The position numbers were made by a program, and so were the translations under genes. This document shows, piece after piece, positions 56,546 through 64,000 of a DNA stretch of 64,000 nt. The DNA lies in contig JADJEQ010000019.1 of assembly GCA_016709025.1 (NCBI GenBank), forward strand, positions 202,984 through 266,983. The letters are read 5' to 3'. The DNA comes from Bacteroidales bacterium (GTDB lineage Bacteria; Bacteroidota; Bacteroidia; Bacteroidales; Lentimicrobiaceae). The notes below the pieces were generated by a model. The model was not told the origin of the DNA and searched no databases. It saw only the letters and a program-made list of their open reading frames with translations. Positions within the stretch are counted from its first letter, which is position 1, and every line of letters starts with the position of its first letter.

Positions 56546-56963
56546 ATGTCAATAGGATTGATTATTACCCTTGCATTACTCGGTCTTTTCGGAGCATATA
56601 TGATTTATTCATTCAGAAGAATGAAAAACATGGCAGCTGTACCCGAAAGCGAAAAAATATTAACCCTTACCGACAAGAATTTTCAGGCCCAGACAAAAAA
56701 AGGCCTGGTAATGGTCGATTTCTGGGCGGATTGGTGTATGCCCTGCAAGGTAATGGGCCCGGTGCTGAATGAACTTGCTGAAAATGAAAACTTCAAAGCC
56801 ACCGTTGCCAAACTGAATGTGGACCATTTCCAGTCAATTTCCCAACAGCAGGGCGTCAGAGGGATTCACACTTATTCTTTTCAAAAACGGCAAGGAAGTC
56901 GACCGGTTTGTTGGTGTTAAACCGAAAGATTTTTTGATAAAACAAGTTGAAAAACATATTTGA
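56546..56963 (+). pseudogene. Membrane-anchored thioredoxin, frameshifted near the end
   Basis: N-terminal membrane helix (IGLIITLALLGLFGAYMIYSF), then a thioredoxin domain with active site WCMPC (Cys63, Cys66; usual is WCGPC). A one-base loss near 56871 diverts the frame; the other frame continues LILFKNGKEVDRF and ends at a TGA at 56963. The cis-Pro loop is IHT rather than IPT, which may be another error at the same spot. It sits 36 bases after trxB, its likely reductase. Confidence 0.8.
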
Positions 56964-56982
56964 ACCCTGAAAACTCAAAACG

Positions 56983-57456
56983 ATGAAATCCAGACTCATA
57001 TTATCAGTTTTATTGATTACAACCAGCATATTTGCTACAGCACAGAAACACACTATGGAAAATCCCGCAGTAATGATCGAAAGCGAAAGCCGTTTTGGCT
57101 TCAGTGAAACTGTTGACCTATTATCAAAAACCATTGTTGAAAGCGGGTGGAAAGTTACCATAACCCATGACTTGCAGGAAACCATGAAGAAAAACGGTAA
57201 GGAAGTCATGCCTGTGAAGGTGATTGAGTTATGTAATCCAAACCATGCTTATCAGATTCTTTCGAAAGATGAACTGCGAAGTGTATCTCCCATGCTGCCT
57301 TGCCGGATTTCGGTTTACGAAAAAGCCGATGGCAAAACCTATGTTTCACGCATGAATGCCCCTGCTTTCGCGGGAATGATTGGCGGCGCGGCAGGCGAAA
57401 CGATTGTTAAGGCATTTGATGAGACAGAAGTGATGTTGAAGGTGATTTTGAAATAA
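56983..57456 (+). CDS. Exported DUF302 protein
   Basis: 157 residues with signal peptide (MKSRLILSVLLITTSIFATAQ) and a DUF302 domain (~35-145): GFSETVDLLSKTIVESGWKV, then LCNPNHAYQIL and PMLPCRISVYEKADGK. The one gene between 54.9 and 60 kb that is intact. DUF302 proteins often accompany sulfur- and thiol-redox genes, as here with trxB/trx. Starts 19 bases after the thioredoxin stop, so it is in the same operon. Biochemical role unknown. Confidence 0.85.
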   Translation: MKSRLILSVLLITTSIFATAQKHTMENPAVMIESESRFGFSETVDLLSKTIVESGWKVTITHDLQETMKKNGKEVMPVKVIELCNPNHAYQILSKDELRSVSPMLPCRISVYEKADGKTYVSRMNAPAFAGMIGGAAGETIVKAFDETEVMLKVILK

Positions 57457-57602
57457 TCTCCTGCTATTTTTGTTGCTCTGACCAATCCAGAATGTAAAAC
57501 GATAAGTACCTGTAAACTATAATCCCCGGTGCCTGAGCGCAGTCGAAGGCTAAGGGGGATAAGAGGGGGAAACAAACACCCGGAATGTTAACTTCGAAAT
57601 TC

Positions 57603-57641
57603 AACAGCCGGTGGACATCAACATCCCCCGGCTGTTTTTTT
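57603..57641 (+). terminator. Terminator after the DUF302 gene
   Basis: AACAGCCGG and CCGGCTGTT form a perfect nine-base stem followed by T5; it lies between convergent genes. Confidence 0.8.
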
Positions 57642-57652
57642 GTTGATCATGA

Positions 57653-60600
57653 TTACGGGGCAATCACACCGGTATAGGACGCGGAATTATTATCAATGAT
57701 GGTTATATCGGCAGTATCAATTATTCCGTCTCCATTCACATCGGTGGATAAATAACCTGCCAGATAACCGGCCGCATCGTTGTCAACCGGGGTCATATCT
57801 GCCGAATCCACCACGCCATCCTGGTTTACATCACCTCGTAAATTACAAACACGCCCGATATTTGTTTCAGGTTGTCGCCGAAAGCCTGGGAAGCGGCATT
57901 TGTGAAATTGTAACCGATTGTCGTACTGTTAAACGAAGCCGGAATGGTGCTCCAGGTTTCGAGGCTGTTGCGGTGTTTAATCACGATGAAGTAGTCCATA
58001 TTCAGGGATGCCGGAACGCTTAATTGTGCTGTACCATCGTTGCGCAGCAGCAATATATGGCCCTCCGCAATCAGGTAGGGCACAGTGGCTTCATGAAGTT
58101 CTACCTGTATTTCATCCGCAATATTATCCGCAAACTGATCGCCATTTTCATTCTGCGCTTTGTTCATTGCTGAGCCGTTAAACAATCCTTCCAGGAATAG
58201 GGTGAGGTTGAGTTGTTTCTCCTGTAACCCTTGCTGCGTTAACGTTACCAACACCGGCTCAATTCCGTTCACGGTAACAGTTATCTCTGCTATTCTGGAA
58301 AATCCGGTCGTATTGGCATCATAAACCGCCGAAATAATACCATCTCCGTTTCCGGCCGGTGTAACGCTGCACCATGTCTGGTTGCTGGTCGCTGTCCATG
58401 CTGAATTGGATTCAACAGTATAATCAATCGTTCCTGCCGCAGCACCCACATCCTGATTTTGTGGTGTAACCAACAGAGTAACGGCGTACCGGTTATCAGA
58501 ACATCATCAAGGCACACACCATAGCCATATTTCGCATTGCCTTCAAAACCGATGTAGTATTCGGCAGAAGCATCCGGCAATGCCAGGTTTTCAACGGTCC
58601 AGGCGGTAAGATTACTGGTATAGGTTTGCAGCAAAATCCATGTACCGGAAACTGATGTTTTATAGAAAACCTTCAGTTCATCCTGGTCGGGCGACCAGTA
58701 GGCCTGGGTATGCCAGAATTGCAGCGATGGGTTTATTAAACCACTGAGATTCATGGGTGGGGTAATCAGCAGTGTTTTGTTGTCGGCTGAGGTATTGTCT
58801 TTCATGCAGGCATTGTACACACCGCCATGCGCTGCAGCCGGATGACCGGACCCGTTGCCGGAAATATATGTCCAATTCACATTCGAATTATTGATCTGCT
58901 GTTGAGCCCAGCAATCGGGCATGCTTCCACCGTTTTCAAACCCTTCGTACCAGGGGAAGGCCAAAATTAAGCCACAACTTGTCGTGAATGTAATATTTTC
59001 ACCATACGTTGTTCCTGAACCGGTCGTAATGTAAGCCCTGACAAAATAGCCTGAACTTGCACTCAAACCCGTTAAGGTGCTTGTAAATGATCCGTAACCG
59101 GCACCATCTACCGTATGTGCATCCTGAATCGTTGGATTCGCTGAAGTGCTCCAGCAAACGCCGCGGGCTGTAACCTGGAGAGGGCCTTCGCAAACCACCG
59201 TCCCGCCTGAAACTGCTGTGGTTGCTGTGATTGAGGTTACTGCAGCAGTTGAAACTCCAGCCCCCGGAACCAACTGAACATTTAATGAAAAGGCTGTGTA
59301 ATCCGCGATCGGGAGATTCGTAAAGGTCTGCGTAATGTAACATGGCGCAGATACTTCCAGGGTGTAGGTTCCGGCTTTGACGGGTCTGTAATAGTCCCCA
59401 TGGAGGGCCGTAGAATATACCTCCGTATTCAGGGCATCGTGCCCGGTCAGCATTACTTTCGCTTCCACAGGATTTCCTGTTACCTGGTCGGTGATCAGGC
59501 CGCGGAAACCATAGGTAGCCTGTTTCATGTACAGGATCAATGAGCGGAAGTTATAGTTCCAGTGCGCCGGCAATTGCGCAGCCGGTAAGAGTTTTACATC
59601 GGAAATCTCAAGGGTTACTTCGCGGCAATGGTGGAAATAGTTCATGTAATCCTGCCTGCCGCCGGCTACTTCATACCAGTCGTAACCATTTGTTACGCCG
59701 TTGTTCAGATAATCCATATAAGTGGAAGGCGAATGCAGATGCACCGTATCGGCATACTCTCTGCTTACAAACTGCCACCAATCGTCATCGGCTGAACGGG
59801 TAGCCCAGGTATCCCATGGGTAGTTTACCACTTCAACTCCTCCATGAAAATTGGCTGCTGCCACAAAGTCATGCTGTCCGGCAAAATTCATAAAAGCCAC
59901 GGTTTCAGGTTGCCAGGCTTCACCATCGGGGTGATCTCCGTCTTCGGGATCCGGATAGTTGCGGTTCAGGTCAACCCCGTTTATGTTGTATCGCCTTGCT
60001 CCGCTCACCGAATTATTCCCTCCGTAATAGGTTCCATCGGGATTCGCCAGCGGGTTGATGTAGATTTCCATGTTGTTCACCAGATCGGTTGCCTCCTGAT
60101 TGGTTCCGTAGTTTTGAAGCAGGTATTCAATCAATTGAAGCATAAGCACATAGCCGGTAGTTTCATCGCCATGCATGGATGAAGTATAGAGGAATTCCGG
60201 TTCTGCTTCATCGGTCGTAACATTGTCGGAGATTTTAGCCACCAGGATTTTCCTCCCGCTGGGAAGGGTTGTGATCGTTTCAATGTGGCAAAGGGTCGGA
60301 TACATGGCCTGGAAATCTGTCATCAGGGCCACATAAGCGTCATAAGTCGGATAAAAATTCCAGGTGGTTTTGGTCCCTTTCAACAGTTTTATCTGATCCT
60401 GCATAACCACCCCCGGTCCATCACCCGGGTGAGGTAGGATGTTTATTTTATACCCTGCTGATGAGAATTTCTGTAACTGCCGGCTGTTGGCATATGCCCA
60501 GACCGTGTCGTTCCGGTAATTGTCAATGGAAATTTGGTGTGTAAGTGATTTCAGTTCCTCTTTCGACGTAACTTTAAAGGAAAGTAGGTTTCTCCGCCTT

Positions 60601-60687
60601 GACTGTTCAGGTTGTTGCTTTTTGTCCGTATGAGGACAGAAATAAGGTCAGGCAGACCGCCAGCAACAAGGATGTTGTGATTTTCAT
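57653..60687 (-). pseudogene. M14 zinc carboxypeptidase with MAM-like, BACON and dockerin-like domains, frameshifted
   Basis: Exported protein of roughly 1000 residues when read across three shifts. Signal peptide from ATG at 60687 (MKITTSLLLAVCLTLFLSS). M14 domain: SMHGDETTG (zinc His/Glu), VDLNRNYPD, ANFHGG (zinc His) and REVTLEIS (catalytic Glu), all intact. Then a carboxypeptidase-regulatory-like domain, a fibronectin-like part, a MAM/choice-of-anchor-J-like domain, a BACON domain (AWTATSNQTWCSVTP) and, at the end, two DxNxDGxxD calcium loops (DVNQDGVVDSAD, DVNGDGIIDTAD) of dockerin type. Shifts: A/T-run at 60619-60623, about 58490 and about 57840. No T9SS sorting domain is seen. Confidence 0.8.
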
Positions 60688-60960
60688 TGAGATGAAATTT
60701 AAATGATATTTCTACCGTCCGGAATGATATTTCTTCCGTCCCCCGTCCGACAGTAAAATGCTGCGCCTGATGCTATCTGCCTTGCTTATTTATGAAAGAA
60801 TATCTTCAGGTGTTACGATTCCTTTATTTATTTTCCGGTTTATATGTTCTTTTCTATTGGTCAGTATAGATCAAAGGTAATAAGAAATTTTACATTTCCG
60901 GCACATTATAAAATATTTTTAAAACAATCATGCCTTGGCGGATTTTAAAGGTAAGAGTGT

Positions 60961-61425
60961 TTATAATCCATCGTCAGGATTCTTTCCTTTGGTGAAGGAG
61001 AAGAATTGCTCTTTATCGGCAATCTTTACACCCGGCATAAGGTCAGCTTCGCTTTTACCGGCTGCTTTCAGACAGGCAGGGCATGCGAAGATGGTAATGC
61101 CTTTGTCCATAAGGGTCTAAAGCGATTCCTTTGAACTTGGGAATGTCGGGTAGCTGATGTCCTGCGCATCGTTGAGCACTACCTCTATGCCTTTGATGTC
61201 GAAATAAACCAGCACATCCCTGTCTTCTGCCATCATTACAGCCTGTTTCAGCGCCATTACAACTTTGTGGGGATCGTTTGTTCCACTCGAAATATGGTAA
61301 AAAACACCATCCCTGGGCGCCATTACCGTGGTGTCATTCACAATTCTGACTTCTTTTTCTATGGTCTGCCTGCACGAGGAGGCCATCAGAGCCAATGCTA
61401 TCAGCCCGAAAAGGATTTTTTTCAT
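60961..61425 (-). pseudogene. DsrE-like lipoprotein with an in-frame TAG
   Basis: A DsrE/TusD-type thiol protein in a lipoprotein form: lipobox ALMASSC (Cys18), DGVFYHISSGTNDPHKVVMALKQ (strand/helix 1-2), then after an in-frame TAG at 61117-61119, LMDKGITIFACPACLKAAGK with a CPAC pair in the same frame, ending at a TAA at 60961. One base change (e.g. CAG to TAG) separates it from an intact 154-residue protein. Could be error or a real nonsense mutation. Confidence 0.75.
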
Positions 61426-61485
61426 GTTTTTATCGGAGTTTATTACTGCTAAAATTACGGATAATGCAGCTTATAAGCAAGCTAA

Positions 61486-62849
61486 TCAGAGCCAAAACAT
61501 GTTCTGGTGATATATCTCAATTTTGGGTAGCAGATCCTGTAATTCAACCAGCTTTTGCCTGGCTTCAATAAGATTTTGTACTGTTCAGGCTGCCTGTGTT
61601 TAAGAAAGAACAACCGGAACTTACCACCCAGTTTTTTCAGGTGTTTGTAGTGGTAGAATGTGAAGAGTCCTGTAAAAGGCATCGAAATATAGATACACAA
61701 GGCAATCAGGCCTGAACCCGCAAATACCGGCAGAACAACCAATAGAATCAGATACCATAGTACAAATGTTACAAAGCCCAATCCAAAATTAACAGAGCTG
61801 ACAAACTGGGGGTCTTTCACTTTTCGTGTCAGTAACACGGGTAGTTTATACGGCAGGTAGTTGAAAATCATCCCGTAAAGGTGCACAGGCAGCAGAACCA
61901 GGGAGAGCATCGCAGATAATACAAGCATCAGGCCTGTTGGGGCAGGGGATTCAAACAACTTGTTCTTTAGCTTGTATTTATCCAGGAGCTTCTGATAGTT
62001 GTTGGTTTGTTCCAGAAGCAGGCAGATCCAGCCTGTTTTCTAATCCGGCAGTTTCAATCTCCCTGATGAGTTCCTGAGATGTATTGAAGCGAGTTATCCG
62101 GTTGTCGATCAGTCCTTTGTCTTTCAGGTAATTAGGAGTAAGTATTTCGGATAAGGCAATGATGGGTCGATAAAAATCAACATTTTCAACATGAATCATC
62201 ACTTTTTTAATGGCCAGCAAGGTCGTCGCGCAGCCGGGCGATGGTTTTGCGGATTTTCGTTGTACAGTTCATGGTAAGCACCCACTTCAACCGGGGTCCC
62301 GTAGTTCAACAGCAGGTGGGTACCGGCATTCTGGTAATGGGCATAGTCGATGCCAACGGGCACTATATGAATATTGATTCCGAATCCACTGGTTTCTGCG
62401 GCCTGAAAGGCAATGCGGCAGATGCCTTTCTTTAAGGTCTGCAAATGTTTTATATCGGTGTGTGTGCCTTCCGGCAGAATTCCAAGTGGCACACCCGATT
62501 GCAGCACCCGCACTGTTTTATCAAAGATCAGGAATTATTCCCCATCGTTTTCAATACCATCGCGTATGCGGTAAACCGGAAAGATTTTCAGGAAGTTCAG
62601 TAATTTAGCCATCCGGGCGTTTTTGAAAATATCGGCCCTGGCCAGAAAAACCACGGGCCGGTTGGCGGCAAAAGCATGGCGAGTGCATCCATCAGGGCAT
62701 TCTGGTGGTTGGATGCGAAGATGACCGGGACTCCGGCCGGAATATTTTCTCTTCCGGTAATGGTAAAACGACGGTAAAAAGCTTGAAAAGATTTTTTACC
62801 AGCCTGTACAACAGTGTATAACGTAAAGAGATTTGGTGATATCCTGCAT
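61486..62849 (-). pseudogene. PlsC-like acyltransferase with C-terminal membrane domain, multiply broken
   Basis: 1-acyl-glycerol-3-phosphate acyltransferase type. The motif FASNHQNALMDALA (NHxxxxD), IFKNARMAK, GILPEGTHT (EGTH/EGTR motif) and VPVGIDYAH appear in order but in different frames; a C-terminal part with three hydrophobic helices ends NMFWL. At least five breaks: A/T-runs at 62776-62780 and 61574-61577, about 62680, 62215 and 62030, plus an in-frame TAA near 62534. The membrane domain at the end follows the pattern of Bacteroidota acyltransferases. Likely involved in phospholipid synthesis. Confidence 0.7.
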
Positions 62850-62853
62850 AATC

Positions 62854-63809
62854 CTAATTTGAATAATCGGCAAATTTCTCGGCCGGACGTACTTTGGACC
62901 AGAAAGTGGCTATCCCCAGGCCCGATATGATATGCCATATACCCCACCAGGCCGCAATAAAGGCCATTCCACCCATGTTTAACTCCGGCGGGAATATTTT
63001 TCGGATTGAACAACAAAACCAGCCCAAGGCCTGAGTTCTGTATCCCGGTTTCAATAGAGATCGTGCGGCTATCGGTGCGGTTTAGCCTGAATGCCCTCGA
63101 AAACCAGTAGCCGGTCATCAGAGCCATTGCATTGTGAATAAATACAATAATTAATATCCAGTTGATGTAGCGGATAAAATACTCATAGTTGTTCCTAAAT
63201 GCCAGAATAACAAAGGCCGCGAAAACCAGCATCGAAATTTTTTCAATTGGTTTCTGAATCTTCCGCGTAATTTCCGGCAGTTTCTGAGAGAAGATAATCC
63301 CCACAGCCACCGGAATTCCCAACAAATAGTGACGGTTTGAAACATTTCAAACGGGTCGATGTGGATAGGTCGGAGCAGGGGTGAGGTTGTTGAATACAGC
63401 CCTCCCCAGAAGGCAAAATTCAAGGGCGTGAAAATAACGGCCAGCACGGTTCCCATCGCGGTTAAGCTCACCGATAAGGCAACATTCGCCCTGGCGACAC
63501 TGGAGATAAAATTTGAAATATTTCCTCCGGGGCATGAAGCCACCAGCAACATTCCGAAAGCGACTGAGGGCGTAATAAAACTCCCCAACAACCATACTGC
63601 TATAAAAGTAACCGCCGGCAAGGCCAGAAACTGGCTACTGAGCCCGACGATAATTTTTCGGGGATTCAGAAAAATGCTTTTGAAATTCTCCCATTTTATG
63701 CCCAACGCTACCCCGAACATGATAAAGCCGATGGAGATATTCATCAGGTGCAGGCTGGCCAGCTGAAATTCAGCCGCAGGGAATCGAGCAACAACAGATC
63801 ATCGTGCAT
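62854..63809 (-). pseudogene. BASS-family sodium symporter, frameshifted
   Basis: Bile acid:sodium symporter family transporter with about nine helices. Sequence in order across shifts: DSLRLNFS start, GFIMFGVALGI, SCPGGNISNFI (GGN-type sodium-binding helix), IPVAVGIIFSQ, IETGIQNSGLGLVL (the GIQN-type crossover motif) and a last helix ending EKFADYSN. Breaks at about 63750, 63330 and in a T-run at 62995-63001. The substrate cannot be inferred; family members carry organic anions. Its stop is five bases before the acyltransferase start. Confidence 0.75.
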
Positions 63810-63942
63810 AGAAAACGGATCAATACTTTTTTGAAGCAGTTGTATTTTCAGGTAGGGACATGACACATTGTGTCCACACAACCCGGATCAGATTTCAAAA
63901 TAATGATAATCAATGTAGAATTAACAAAAAAGGGAAGAATGG

Positions 63943-64000
63943 TCACATCTGCCCTTCAGCTGTAATCAGAATGGTTTGTTCTTCAAAGTCAATCTGATCC
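63943..64000 (-). CDS. C-terminal end of an unidentified protein
   Basis: The frame open at the window edge ends DFEEQTILITAEGQM and a TGA at 63943. Too short to identify. Confidence 0.35.
   Translation of the reverse strand, partial: DQIDFEEQTILITAEGQM

Noticed and set aside
61117..61119. Genetic code change at TAG
   Set aside because: TAG serves as a normal stop elsewhere in the window (for example at 29605-29607), and only this gene shows an in-frame TAG.

Overview
The window reads as a chromosomal segment of a Bacteroidota bacterium, probably a Bacteroidales-like environmental lineage known only from a draft or metagenomic assembly. The evidence is a type IX secretion (T9SS) C-terminal sorting domain, a TonB-dependent receptor with a carboxypeptidase-regulatory N-terminus, two LytS/LytTR two-component pairs, several small outer-membrane barrels, GH38 and C69 exported enzymes, gene starts without Shine-Dalgarno sequences, and TAnnTTTG-type -7 promoter boxes. 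I cannot name a genus.

Layout. 1-4410 (minus): sulfate activation (cysC, partial cysD) downstream of a Wza/Wzc-type polysaccharide export pair whose kinase ends in a Tyr-Gly repeat. 4.7-20.9 kb: mostly housekeeping (miaB, topA, a degenerate arginase-fold protein, ruvC, a lipid-flippase-like protein with a GT2 glycosyltransferase, ispD, queA, prs, the L25/CTC protein, pth, glycyl-tRNA synthetase, tryptophanase). 20.9-25.7 kb (minus): a possible surface-sensing run of TonB receptor, secreted helical protein, sensor kinase and LytTR regulator. 25.8-26.9 kb: a DUF4160/DUF2442 toxin-antitoxin-like pair lying between copies of a dispersed repeat. 26.9-54 kb: AlkD-like protein, two TPR signalling proteins, a 1512-residue T9SS surface protein, PrsW-like protease, C69 dipeptidase, a Crp/Fnr regulator facing a GH38 glycosidase, a second LytS/LytTR pair, an unusual class III aminotransferase, a beta-propeller protein and a methyltransferase. 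54.2-64 kb: a thiol-redox group (OsmC, thioredoxin-like protein, thioredoxin reductase, thioredoxin, DUF302, later a DsrE-like lipoprotein), an M14 carboxypeptidase, an acyltransferase and a BASS-family transporter.

Two patterns cut across the genes. First, many intergenic gaps carry degenerate tandem repeats with 7- or 8-base units of several sequence families (GAAGTCG, GAAGTAA, AACCAGY, GATATTA, GCACAGG, CGTCCCN, ACAAGGGG, ATGGAATG). They resemble in style the short tandemly repeated repetitive (STRR) sequences of cyanobacteria and are the best candidate here for something undescribed. Second, from about 54.9 kb onward most genes are broken by single-base shifts, many in homopolymers, while I see no broken gene before that point. 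This looks more like local sequence error than natural decay, and functions in that part should be read across the breaks.
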